Origin: Beroe forskalii
Taxonomy: Eukaryota > Ctenophora > Nuda > Beroida > Beroidae
NCBI GenBank assembly: GCA_011033025.1
Contig: WFMF01000061.1
Span: forward strand, 434,001 to 498,000
DNA: 64,000 nucleotides
Direction of reading: 5' to 3'
In this document: piece after piece, positions 1 through 11,111 of the stretch
Layout of the letters: every line of letters begins with the position of its first letter
How positions within the stretch are numbered: position 1 is the stretch's first letter
Notes under the pieces: generated by a model
Databases searched by the model: none
What the model was told of the DNA's origin: nothing
Seen by the model: the letters and a program-made list of their open reading frames with translations, nothing else
Position numbers and translations under genes: made by a program

Positions 1-1698
1 TCGCTGCATTGGGGGTGGCTGAGGAGGCGTATTCTGATACATCGCTCTGTCTCTTTCCTTTTCCTGCAGCTCGCGCAACTTCTTTTCTTTTACTTGTGCC
101 TCTGCAAAATATGATTGTATTATTAATAAGACTAACGTCTAACAGGCCCGTAGGGCCTACAAATACACAGCTCACTTATTAAGTTGTTAAGATATCACTT
201 TTCCAGTTCTTGTCGCGCTGTTGATTGACTATACTACACATTTTAGTAAGCTAGGTACTTTAGATAATTAGTCAAACCAATCTGCAATCTAAATCAATAA
301 ATCATCCACCTAGCTCTTGAATCCACTTTTTCCGCTGCAGTTCTTGTCCCATCCTACTGTTTTGTGGACCACCACCGTTGCTATTTAAACTCTGATTATG
401 GTCAACTGAAAAGTGAAAAATGTATTGAAAAATTTCCAAATTACCTTAGTATGTTATATAGGTACCCATTTCTATTTTTACCTTTTCCTCTATTTTTGAT
501 TTAAGAGAATTTACCAGTTACCTCTCCCTGAAGCCACGCAGTATTTCTGTTTTAAGTTAGTTATTTCTGTTACGAAAAGGCATTTAGGGAGGTTCAGAAA
601 TGGACGGTTGGTCAAGTGACAGTTGGTCAAGTAACCCCAACGGGGTTGGATGAGAAACGGAAACTTCAAAGTAGCCAAATGGACTGACCACTTTCAAACT
701 TGCAGGGGGTTACTTGACCAACGGTTTTGGTGGTTAATGATATGAGGAAAAGTTTACTATCTATTAAAAGTTGACTTTCATCCTATGATCAATTATGAGA
801 TATTATGTCATTATCAGCGAGAAAGTTCTATAAAAGTCAAAAATTGATTTTAACTCACTGTTATTAAAAAGCTTTCTCTCACCATTTGCACTTGCAGCCT
901 GTATAACTTCGGGTTGCACGACTGCAGGGTTGCTACTGGTTACTACGGCGTTGCTGTGCAAGGCGTTGCTGTGCAAGGCGTTGGTATGTGAGGTAGGATT
1001 CCGCAACACGTTAGTGGACATCTGACTGAGGGGTATATTCGCCTGTGTGTTCTGCTGTGGGTATTGTGTTGTGATAGCTGGATGAGCAGCTTGAGCCTGG
1101 GCAACCTGCTGAGGATAGTTGTGGACCAGAGGATTGCGATTGACCTGATTGGGGTCTTGCCACTGGTGTTGCGGTGCTCGAGCGTTGGAATAGGAGGGTG
1201 GAGCTGGAAGTGGCTGTTGCGAGGCAATTCTCAGGGCATTGCTGACCACCGCATTTTCATTGACTGTTTCAACCACTTGCGAAGCATTTCTCACATTGGC
1301 AGGCTGCACGCTGGGGCCGAATATATTCGACTGGTTCATCATGTAGAAATTATTTTTACTTTGTCTTGTGATAACCGGCTGGTAGGAGGGATGAATGACT
1401 TCTGTTCCAAAGATGTTGTTAGATTGTAATAAGGACGAGGAAGCAGGAGGGTTAGGGATAAATACTGGCTCATTTGGAGGCACAATAGATTGTGCTGCAT
1501 TTTCTGAAGCACAGTTTACTATGCCTGGAGGGGGCATTTCAGTCTTTGGTTGAGCAACTGCAGGTGTATCCTGGGGTAAGGGAACAGTGCTCACTTCACT
1601 GACTTTCTCACATGTTTCAGGTGGGTTCACCTCAGCTTTTAAAGTCTCCTTTGGTGACACTTTGATGGTCTTTGCATCTTGTCTGGTCTTCCTCAAAC
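1..1698 (-). CDS. Coiled-coil protein, CSPP1/CCDC66-like, 3' exons (partial)
   Basis: Three exons read on the minus strand with matching phases: 1698-883, 405-310 and 101-1 (runs off the window). Each starts after a clear cag acceptor and the first two end at GT donors. The first exon encodes about 270 residues of disordered, Pro/Gln/Asn-rich sequence with small tandem copies of an S/T-N-A-L-H unit. The next two join into a charged helix containing RKKWIQELEAQVKEKKLREL, then a Pro-rich stretch. A basic-W-x-x-E-L-E-x-Q motif followed by a Lys/Glu helix is typical of centrosome/microtubule proteins of the CSPP1 and CCDC66 type; the family call is inference. Exons at 6274-6607 probably belong to the same gene, but the phase between them and 1698 requires at least one further exon not found. 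A foldback (623-721) lies in the intron. Confidence 0.5.
623..721. repeat. Small foldback with 16-bp perfect arms
   Basis: TTGGTCAAGTAACCCC at 623-638 is the exact reverse complement of 706-721. A shorter direct copy of the left arm (GGTTGGTCAAGTGAC) sits just upstream. It lies in an intron of the minus-strand coiled-coil gene and looks like a decayed miniature element. Confidence 0.6.
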
Positions 1699-2067
1699 CT
1701 GCAAAATGGACATTAATGTTCAGAAGTAACTAGTTTACATCGGAAGAGGGTGCGAAATGGGTAAATAAAGTCTCAAAGTATCAATAGAAAACTTTTTTAA
1801 AGTTTCAAATCCTGGAGACCAGGGATAAGATTTACAACTTGTTAAGTTGTTAATGACAAGAAAAATTTTACCAGAGCAGTAGATAGATATTTCATGTTAA
1901 GTTCTCTTTTCGGATGCATTAAAGGCATGCTTTTTTTCCGAAAAATTTCCAAATAACCCCAAAAAACCATACACCCCGAGGGCCTAGACACAGAAAATGA
2001 GCACATAGTACATTTTTTTTTGGTGCAAAATCCACGGACCACCACATCACCTTGCGGAGTGGGTGGC

Positions 2068-2170
2068 AACTCTCAACAGCAGAGAGTTCTACTGGGACCC
2101 ACCTGGTTGCACTACTAGCAGGCTAGTAACCTCTTACCTGGTACCAGGTGGTGTTACTCCAGGAGTAACA
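2068..2170. repeat. Cluster of adjacent short hairpins
   Basis: Four inverted repeats follow one another: AACTCTC/GAGAGTT (2068-2088), TACTAGC/GCTAGTA (about 2112-2127), ACCTGGTACCAGGT (about 2136-2149) and TGTTACTCC/AGGAGTAACA (about 2152-2170). A larger stem CCACCTGGT/ACCAGGTGG encloses the middle two. A related palindrome, CCCTGGTACCAGGG, occurs at 7190-7203. No coding potential was recognised here. Confidence 0.5.
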
Positions 2171-3200
2171 AATGGTCGGGGGCGCCCCTCCGAAGATTGA
2201 CTACCTTGATCCCTGTGGTAAGACCGAGAGGAAAATGACTCTCTAACCTAGTGTTCTGTGCACATGCCACTGGTTGAGTTTGTGCATAGTCATTGATATT
2301 GGGGAAAAGAGTGGTGTGGACTTAAAGTAGCAGTTAGTTAAAGACATAGAGTCATCGTTAGGGAGTGATAAGAGCTTGGATTTGATGATCTCTCAGGATC
2401 GATGTAGATAACAATTTACTCATTTTTATCACGATGACGTATAATTATGGTGAAAGTGTTATTTATGGCAGTTAAAGTGGCAGTTGAAGGTGATGAAAAA
2501 TTAACATATACATTTAATATTGGCTTAATATGTTCATTATGTCACTATAATAACATGTGGTGAGTTTGGGCGTGTAAATTTCATGTATTACCTGACTAAT
2601 TAGATAAAGTAATTTGCGCCCCACACAGAGATGCAGCACCCGCTCGCTCTGCGTGTAGTGTTTACTTTATGATTCACTGTTTGTACGGGTTTGTATGCTT
2701 ATATGTTTGTTCTGTTTCACGCTGTTCGAATCATATCGTTCATTTCTTACTTTTTAGACAATTGAATAATTGTCCTCAAAAGTTTCCACTCATTTTGTGA
2801 GAAGTTTATACCTTAATTAGGCAACTAAAATCTTACAATAATGAGTAAACTGTACAGTCTATACCTATTTGATTGCGTATTGTTATAGTGTTATTCGTTA
2901 CAAAGCATTGTCGTGTTTGCTGCAGCTGTCAGTTTAATCATGTTAATCTCGTTCGTATTTTTATACTACTATCCTGATAAATTTTGACATCATCATTGCA
3001 AATAAAAGAACAATAAGATAGTGTAGAATAGTTCATTATCATCGTACCATTTCCATGTTACAATTACATTACCTAATACATGACTTCTGCGGGGTGACAG
3101 CCACCTAAGTAAGTTATTTCTCTAGTAATCTGGTAATTAAAGTATTTGACTTGAAAACCTGTTCCATATAAACTCTTATCGACTTATATATCCAATATAG

Positions 3201-3683
3201 GAATATTTATTGGTCGTCCCTATGGTCGGTCAGATGAGGAGTTGATGATTCAAGAAAATGAATGGTGCAAATGTAATAGTTGCAATGTTCAATGTGCGGC
3301 CAAAGAAGCGGTTTGCTGTCAAGATAAGCCTGAATATTCAGAATTCGTAGAATTAGGACAATGTATTACTGACCAGAGCTTTTTTCAGACTCAGCTTTTA
3401 TCTGAAGATGGCCTTCAATATAACATACTTATCATTGCGTCTGTGATAAAAGACGCCTCTTCCAGAAATACTTTCTTGAGTAAACCGTTTGACAACACCC
3501 TCAAAAGACACATATGCTATCGAAATTTTGTCGCATTTACTAATGGGGGTCAACCAATGGGACGGCATAATCGCGTTGTTTTGCCACGGTGTTGTAAATA
3601 AGATACGAGAAGCATATCCTGATCCACAGGGAAACTACACTGGTTACGTTGACCCAGCTGAAACCGATGAAAATGACTGTTAA
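3201..3683 (+). pseudogene. P2X7 intracellular C-terminal-like domain exon, frameshifted
   Basis: The exon follows an acceptor (ccaatatag). It encodes a Cys-rich module: GRPYGRSDEE, then W-C-K-C-N-S-C, then A-V-C-C, then CITDQSFFQT, then Y-R-N-F-V and NRVVLPRC. In another frame it continues as VVNKIREAYPDPQGNYTGY and stops at 3683. This order matches the zinc-coordinating P2X7-type C-terminal domain, which many invertebrates carry in stand-alone proteins without an ion channel. The match switches frame by one base near 3590. That means either a disabled copy or a base error. No P2X channel segments were found upstream. Confidence 0.65.
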
Positions 3684-6273
3684 TTAGGATATTTAATTGC
3701 ATAAAACTGTATAATTCACTGTTTGTCAAACAAGTAATTCATAATTTTCATAATTATGTGAGTAATCAATGTGAAATAGTTTGTAGACCGCAGTTGATAT
3801 TGAATTAGTACCGGTGTATGTGTTGTTTGATAGTGATACACACCGCAAGGTGCTGCATCTCTGTAATAACGGAAATGTTTAGAGGCGCTAATTAGGGTAA
3901 TGCAATTACGCACGCCCTGCAAGATATGATTATAACGGGCCTGCTAGTCATGATTATAAGCTTAATTTATATGTAGTTAGATGATCAGGTTTGTTGGGAA
4001 AAGATTAAGAAATGGCTAATTATTTTAGAGAATAGAGATAAGATAAGAGATAAGATAAGGCGCGCTCAGCTGCATTCGTATGCTTTCATTGACAAAAGTG
4101 CGAAAATTGCTAGTAATTTGTGCGTTTGGAGGAATAAATGATTTGGCAGCCGGTGTAACGGATTGTGTTCGTGTATATGCCCACGAAGGCTTCACGGGTT
4201 CATTGCCCCGTGGTAGAGTGAATAAGGAGCCGTGCTTAATGCCCACGGTGGCACAGGTTATACCTGTTATTAATAAGTAAGGTTCTTTTAGATCCTGACT
4301 AAATGCAGGATCTAGGTTATGGAGAACCAGTAAGACCTGTGAAGTGAGTGGGTGATGGCTGAGGAGACTATGGACACTTGGCCCCCTGGGTTGTGGAAGA
4401 TCCCAGGGGTGGATGAGTGGGACCCCTTAGAGGTTAAAGGAGGGGATCTGAGTGGTTGTGACCCTCCAAGTCCGCCGACTTCCGGGCAAGCCCTTCCGTC
4501 TATGATCCCGACCGATGAATCGGCCCTGAGACGTCTCCGAATCTCAGACTCTAGGCACATAGTACATATCCAGTATATCCATACCGACCATCAACCAAAG
4601 TACCTCCATGAGTCTTAGGAACTTAGGAAACATCAAAAAATTCTAAGCCCAACTCCTTTCTTCCTTGGGGAAAAATTATGGGCACTTTAAATTTGGCCTC
4701 CAGAACCGTACCCAGCACAAACCCCGAAAAGCTGCAATATTGTGGCATTAGCTACAGGGTGCGCCAAAAGTCTTGACCCCTTTTACTTTTTTGATCATTC
4801 GAAAAATACAGCAGATATATAGTATAAGAATATAAGATTTAGAGACACTTGGCAAGCTATATGACTTTATTCTTACCAATAATTTTGTGATTATATGATA
4901 GGTACGTATAGGAGCAGACGATGAAAAATCGAACCTGGTTTTTGTTTCAAAGCAGTCTCTGTTGTCTTGACTTTAGAAACAGAAACAGGTGCCTTAGGGA
5001 GGCGCTTCGGGGCTCCATTTGTTTCCTGGAAACACATTTTATAGCTTTAGATAAAGGTTTTATTTCACAATATTTATAATTCTATAATTCAAAATGAAAC
5101 ATTTGACTATGAGACTAGGTATTTCTGATCATAATTGCTTACAATTGCTTAAAATGAAATGATAGCAGGAACCAATGAAAAATGTAAGGTAAATGTGAAG
5201 CATAGCAATCATCTCCCATTCTCTGTACTATTATTATTATTTTTGTTTGTGAAATTTTTTGTCCTTTTGTAGACACATTTTGGGCCCCCACGTGCAGTAT
5301 GGATATAAATAAATTGTCGTGCGTGTTGCTATGGTTGCATATTGTGCACATTCATTTTAAGTATGTTGCTATGTAATTTTGAAAATCTTAGATGCAGTAA
5401 AAAGTATTCAATTGATTTGAATCACATTGATCGAAATTAGCGAAGAAGGTGCTGTGTAGCAGTGCTGAGTGCACTTGCAGGCCCAACAAGCCTGCAAGTC
5501 TCCCTTATTAAATCCCATTTTTTGTCGCATTTTTCGTCCTTTTGGGGACTGTCACGTTTTTGTGCAGTATGAATATAGCTTCACATGTTGCTTTGGTGCA
5601 CGTGCAGTTGATTTTCTGCGATTGTTCATTACTGTTTAATGCTGTTTTGATTTAGTTGCTCTGTAACTTTTAGAAGAATTGGAATTTTAGATGCAATAGA
5701 AAGTATTCAATCAATTTGAATTGCAGTATTCAGGATTTGCAAAAGAGGTGCTGCATAGCAGCACCAAGTGAGCTGTGTATTTGCAAATTGCAACACCAAC
5801 TTGCCTGCAACTATCTTAAAAAATCCATGTCACACCTAATGGCAACACACACACAGAAGAAAAAATGCATGTGCAAGAATTTTGAAGTACATAAGCACCG
5901 TTTTAGTAAATTTAATGTAAGTTGACTATGGTTGCTAAATATTTGATGAAAAGTTATAAGCAGGTCCACCCACAGGGCTGGCTAGTTCTTCATCTTGAAT
6001 ATAATAATTTGAATTAAATTAAAATTACATGATTTTCTTAGGGAGCAAGTTTAAAACGTTATTAAAAGGTAGGATAAAGTTTAAAATCAGGAGCTTTCAA
6101 AAATCATGTGATTATTGTCGTCATAATTTTTTGTTCAATTTGTGCATAAATTCATGCTACAAACCCAAAAATGGGGTGTTTGGTTTCGAGTCAATCTGGG
6201 GCCAGGGGTCAGAGGTCAGATTGAATCAAACAGTTTAACAAGATTATTCAAATAAAAATTCATAACAATTTAC
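3684..6273. other. Non-coding stretch with scattered repeat remnants
   Basis: No exon with convincing splice sites or protein similarity was recognised on either strand. The interval at 4300-4560 is GC-richer, with overlapping short open frames on both strands, and looks like decayed repeat. The interval at 5390-5830 holds two copies of a dispersed repeat described separately. A TACAGGGTGCGCCAAAAG sequence at about 4750 resembles a mariner end, but no partner was seen. Confidence 0.4.
5390..5830. repeat. Two diverged copies of a dispersed GGTGCTGC..GCAGCACC repeat
   Basis: The blocks at about 5390-5510 and 5670-5815 align. Each has ATGCARTARAAAGTATTCAA, then an AT-rich spacer, then a hairpin of the GGTGCTGC-ATA-GCAGCACC type, then a (C)AAGTGAGCT/GAGTGCACTTGCAG stretch. 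A third copy of the hairpin and trailing segment lies at 48118-48170. No terminal repeats or coding sequence were identified, so the class is unknown. Confidence 0.55.
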
Positions 6274-6607
6274 CTTACTATTACCACTTTTAGGTTTTGA
6301 AGGGCTCACAGGAGCAGTTGGTTTCTCCCGGACTGAAAAGAATAGAAATCATATATGCTCATTTAAATATTAATAATATACATTCTCAATTATATGACAC
6401 AAAAAAATACCATACTAAGAAATGCCTGGAATCATGGAGCAAAAATTATTCAAAATGGAAGAAATATTCGGATGGTTGGCATGATAGATAGAAACATCTT
6501 TTTATCTATGAGTAGCCTCATGGGTGACACAAATAATCTTACATCTTCTTCGAGGCTGATGTTGCAAGTTTGCTTGTAGGGATGCAAGAAAATCATCAGC
6601 AGCTCTC
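6274..6607 (-). CDS. Two upstream minus-strand exons, probably of the same coiled-coil gene
   Basis: Reading leftward, exon 6607-6543 follows a tttacag acceptor and ends at a GTAAGA donor. It encodes RAADDFLASLQANLQHQPRR. Exon 6332-6274 follows a strong cttttcag acceptor and ends at a GTAAAT donor; it encodes REKPTAPVSPSKPKSGNSK. The one-base phase left by the first exon fits the second exactly. The Ser/Pro/Lys-rich composition resembles the disordered part of the gene at 1-1698, which lies downstream on the same strand. Assignment to that gene rests on strand, proximity and composition only. Confidence 0.4.
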
Positions 6608-7658
6608 CTGTAAAGTAGAACATTATGAGAATTTAATCAAGCAAAAATTAATATCCTGTAGCACATTAAAGAATATGCAAGGATTGGAATATGGAACATA
6701 TAATACCTTTTGGTTTTATAGCAGTCATATCTTTAATATATTTCCATCAAATCCTTGTTTCACTTATATAAGCAAGAGGGATATCAGTATTCACTCAGAC
6801 AAACTTCTTAAATGACTTTTAATTTTTATGCAGGGGTAATCACCCAGTCCAGGGTGTAATAAGGCATACCTTGGCTGAGTGACACTGATCATGTTGTACC
6901 GCTGATTCTTGCTATCATATCCTTTGAATGATATTAACTATGTTAGCTTCGCAATATTACAAACATGAAACCCTTCAAAAATGAAAATATATGGGGCTAA
7001 GTGCTTGTAGTAATTGAGGATTTGATCTAGCAACTTCCAGCTTATCAATCAATAACCCGGATCCATCCACCAGTCCTCTACTTCTCTTCACTAAGTGTGT
7101 TGCTTAATTTCTTGATGCTTGAACCAAAGACCAAAGAGCAAGTTTCAGTTTCATTTAGGCAGGTGGTCACTGCACTTGACAGTGCTATACCCTGGTACCA
7201 GGGGGTGACTGCTGGGGGCCTACCTCATAAAAAGCTCTCGCAATTTAAACACCCCAAATGCTGAGGTGGGTATTAGACTGAAGATGCCTGCACACCACTC
7301 ATCTTGGTGTGACTCACTTGGATCCTACTGCTCTCCTCATAGCATAACCTGTAGGGACCATGTTCAAAATATATCAATCAACTAATTGAGAAAAGAAGGC
7401 TTCAATTTCTGAAGGGTACAAGTATTCAGGGCAATGTACCTATTAAATTCTACAACACAATTTTAGTATTTCATACAATCAAATTTGATCACTGGAGATG
7501 GTATCCAACATCAAATCTTTATTGAAAACCATAAACCTTGTGTTTCCCTTGTACATCACAATCAGAAGAAAAGTAGAGTTAACCTCAATCATCAATACTA
7601 CACATAGATGTGAAATAAATTACTATCTAGGTTTGGGGGTTAGATATGATAGCATATA

Positions 7659-9069
7659 CCTTATTGGCCTTTATTTAGCCGGCCTTTTTTAACCGGCCTT
7701 TTTTTAAACCGGCCCTATGGACAAAAATCGAATCCTCTTTGAACCGTTTTAACCGGCCCCTTGGACAAAAATATTTCTATTGGTTACCAGGTCAAGGATT
7801 TTATGCTCTAAAATGGCCACTTAAACCAATTTATAGTTAATAAATTGCATCAAAAGACCCAAATACCGGTCTAATTTCATGATACAGGTCCTTAGTCTTA
7901 GTCTTAGTAAAATGGCCAAGGTCGGTTTAATCAACCAGGCCGGTGGCAGCCATGCAGAGCATAGAGACTTCCCTATACACTAGGCCAAGGGTGTGAACTC
8001 CTAGGTGGTTTTTAGGCCACCCGACTGCCAGGTTATATCCTGAGCTGAGAGCAGAACCCAGTCCTGGACCACACAGGTCTGAATTCTACCAACGCCCGTT
8101 TCAAACAGACTGCAAAGCAAGTCATGATGCACGAGATGGTCTGCATCAGTAGTCTGAAAACATAGAGTCCCTTCTGTTTGACTGCACAAAGATGCAGCCA
8201 GCCAGGTGCCCAAAGAGTTAGTGGCTCTTTGGAGACCAAATAAGAAGTAGGTAGAAGTGTGTATTTTGGGACATTGTTATATTTGGTTTTATTTATCAGG
8301 ATTTCATCTTCTTGGAGATATGGGCTCTGTAAATTGTGGGATTTTATTGAAGCAGGCGGATTTGGTGAAGAATTTTGTTATTTTGTGCAGGGTTGTTGAT
8401 AGTGGCTGCTTAGAGTTAATTATGTCTTATAGTTTAATATTATGGTCTTGGAAGTGGTAAATTCTGTAGGGAGAAGGCTGGAATTTCTTCTAGAATGTGC
8501 ATTGCTGTCTCATCCGGGCAGAAAATGGGGTCAATTCCGCAGTTTTGTAAGTCACAGTAATCACAAAGAGGATCAAGTGCCATATTCAATCTGTGTAGGT
8601 GACTATTGATATTGTGTCCAGTAATTATTTTGAGAAGGATGCATAGATTTCTGTTGTTAGTTTTATTATTGTGTAGCTTGTTAGATAAATATCAAGTGTC
8701 ACTTTACAATGGTTATTTGCCCTGTCTAGACATGTTTATTCTAACGTTTTGGCCAGTCAAGCTGGCGAAAGGAGATGAGTGAAATGAAAAAGCCAGGAAA
8801 GAAACGAGTTGACCCCCCTGCTCAGAACCTGATCAGGAGGGTCTACCTGGGGTGCTCTGCCAGATACAGGTCATTATCGTGTCATATAATGGCGTTCAAG
8901 AGAATCTAACACTGTATAAGGCAATTCATAAAAGTTTCCTTTGACTTAGATTTACTGGCCTTTAATTTGACCGGCCCCACTTTAACCGGCCTTTTTTTAA
9001 CCGGCCCTTTGGACAAAAATCTCAAAGTCAGTTTTTGTCCAAGGGCCGGTTAAATAAAGGCCAATAAGG
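7659..9069. mobile_element. TA-flanked DNA element (MITE-like), split by a LINE
   Basis: The ends are inverted repeats: CCTTATTGGCCTTTATTTA on the left and its complement at 9051-9069 on the right, with TA on both flanks, as in Tc1/mariner-type insertions. Both ends carry several AACCGGCC motifs and a GGACAAAAAT motif. Positions 7891-8872 are a later LINE insertion; without it the element is about 430 bp. A second copy of similar size lacking the LINE lies at 23113-23497 and confirms the boundaries. No transposase is encoded. Confidence 0.8.
7891..8872 (-). mobile_element. 5'-truncated non-LTR retrotransposon (C-terminal RNase H region)
   Basis: The insert is flanked by a 10-bp direct repeat, GATACAGGTC (7881-7890 and 8863-8872). 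On the minus strand it encodes YLSNKLHNNK, then LLKIITGHNINSHLHRLNMA, then C-D-Y-C and E-T-A-M-H-I-L. This is the layout of the RNase H tail and Cys/His cluster at the end of Jockey/CR1-type ORF2. A TGA precedes the Y-L-S-N-K segment and several stops follow. The 3' end carries three tandem ACTAAG-type hexamers in place of poly(A). Truncated 5' end, short repeat tail and target duplication are hallmarks of target-primed insertion. Confidence 0.75.
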
Positions 9070-10386
9070 TAGGTCAGATAAATTTACCAAAATAAAGTCT
9101 CAAAGTTTATTTAGGTATTGTCCAGATGGCAAATACGTATTTATGCTTCATGAGACGCTGCCTAAGATTTGACCTTCTTAAGACATGTGTCATTTCACTT
9201 CGAGGTTATCAGGGTAAGCCAAGAGACGTCCAGATGTGGAACGCTGCGCGCGTGTGGGGTAGGCCCGGGTAGGGCAATTCAACGACGCGCAACTAACTGG
9301 ATTTCCCCATCCCTAGTGCACTGCGCGCACTTGCCAGTCGATTGCCTGCCGCCCTCGCGCGCGCACCATGACTTCAAATAAATTTAAGTTTTGAATAATG
9401 GGTCTGACGACGTAGAACAACCAGTACCGCGCGCACGTTGTTTTAGTGTTTCACGCAAGGGAATTTGTTAAACACGTATACACTATACCTTGTTATAATT
9501 ATCGTCGCGCGGTGTTGTCAGATCGAAACTTATGAATTAAATTGAATTGGATGTTAAATCTTTGGCCTGCAATGTGATACAAATTATAAAATTGATCACC
9601 TTATTTTATTTTACCTTGAATGTTCGTGTTGTAAAGAACGAACGAAATCTATGAATTGAATTGAATGATACTATTATTATTATCATTTTCGTTGTAATGT
9701 GCTACAAAATGTACAATTTATTTTTTATTTATTGTTTTACAGCTTGTTCATGGAATGAGCTCATCCCTAGCATATTGACCAAGATGTAATGGAAATTGTG
9801 TGCCCAGTTCTGTTATGTTGGAGGCAGTGTCTGTACTCTGATGGGAAAAGATTAACTAAAAGAATCCTGATAGATAAGTTTTCCATTATCATTGTTTGGA
9901 TGTTTGCACCCTACTGTTTGACACAGACATAGGAAATGGTTTTTGGCTATCTGACAGGGAGTGTTTTTGAATTAGAAGAAATCTTTCTTCAAGACATCAA
10001 TCTGCAAGACTTTTCTCCAACTTCGTACACCAACATGATCCCTTTAGGTAATTAGGGAGTGTTTTTATAATTTATAGAAACTAAACTTAGATTTTTAGAT
10101 TTTTAGATTTTGGATTGAAAACCCAGTTGATTGAAAAACATTTCCAGTGGGGCTGGAAATGTGCCGAAATGTAATATCAATATAATAAATAATGATCTTC
10201 TTTGTAGAACAAATACAGCCATCTTTTTAGTCAATAATAATGATATAAATAAAATGCAGATATTTCTGTCACTCCACATCCACACCATGTTAACAGTAAC
10301 AACACTGAGAAAAATAAATTCCTGTGTGGTAGAAATTGATAACTATCCTCCCTCGTACAAATACAAACATGTATAAATTAAGCATC
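9070..10386. other. Non-coding; CpG-richer patch at 9190-9460
   Basis: No gene was recognised. The part at 9190-9460 is markedly richer in CG dinucleotides (several GCGCGC runs) than the AT-rich surroundings. It might be a promoter-type island for a neighbouring gene or a fragment of repeat: a CATCCCTAG..GCGC motif recurs at about 53135. The rest is AT-rich, with only short spurious open frames. Confidence 0.35.
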
Positions 10387-11111
10387 TCATGGATCCTCGC
10401 TATCCCTGTTGTCCCTGTCCATAGTAACAATGACCCCCTCCCTGATGACGTGAGCCCTGTTGGGTTGCTCACCACAGCACCTTCGAAGTTCCGCAACGCA
10501 TTCCTTGTGCTCCTTCCTCTGCATCAGAGTCCTATCAGGGCACATGAACACTGACTTGAACAACTCTGTCTTCTTCAGCCGGCCTGCCTTCCTCCTAATA
10601 CCAGCTGCCACTGTCCCACTCTTCAGCTTCACGAGCAGGAGTCTCAATGCACCCTCCCTCACTCTTCCAACTCTTTTTGCTTGAATTTGTTGGCTTTTCA
10701 CTGAATGCATCCAGGATTTCACTGACCCGGCCTTTCACGTCCTCTCCTGAAGATTTATTCAGTCCAAACACCATCAAATTCTTCTCCCTCTGTTCAGCCT
10801 CTGTCCTCTGAAGCGTCCTGTACCACCATCACCTGTACAGTCAGAGGTTGCTGAGGGGTGGCACATGCAGTTCTGTTTGATGATGCAGCCTCACTGTACA
10901 ACTTCTTTACAGAAATGCCCACTGCTGTTTCCATGACTGACTTAAGCCCCTCAATCTCCTGCTCTCTAATTGTCTTTATCTCTCGATGGAGCTCGATAAA
11001 TTCCTCATAGTATTTGATTAACTTTTCTGAGAGCTTTTTGTTTAATTTGAATAGTAGAATTGGGTAGCGTGACGGGATAATCAAATACAATATCACAAAT
11101 AACAAAAACAA
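10387..11111 (-). pseudogene. LINE ORF1-type RNA-binding protein fragment
   Basis: Three overlapping minus-strand frames form one broken protein. It starts with a Glu/Lys coiled coil (KYYEEFIELHREIKTIREQE), continues with NLMVFGLNKSSGEDVKGRV and VGRVREGALRLLLVKL, and ends with IREGVIVTMDRDNRD. The V-F-G-L then basic R-V-G-R then I-R-x-G pattern is that of the RRM-like domain in ORF1 proteins of animal non-LTR elements. The frame changes near 10700-10790. It abuts the Penelope-like element on the same strand, so one may have landed in the other. Confidence 0.6.

Noticed and set aside
4741..5050. Mariner element starting TACAGGGTGCGCCAAAAG
   Set aside because: No matching inverted end or transposase could be found downstream.
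10430..10500. Hammerhead ribozyme beside the Penelope-like element (CTGATGA core)
   Set aside because: The CTGATGA is present, but no GAAA box with matching stems follows at a suitable distance.
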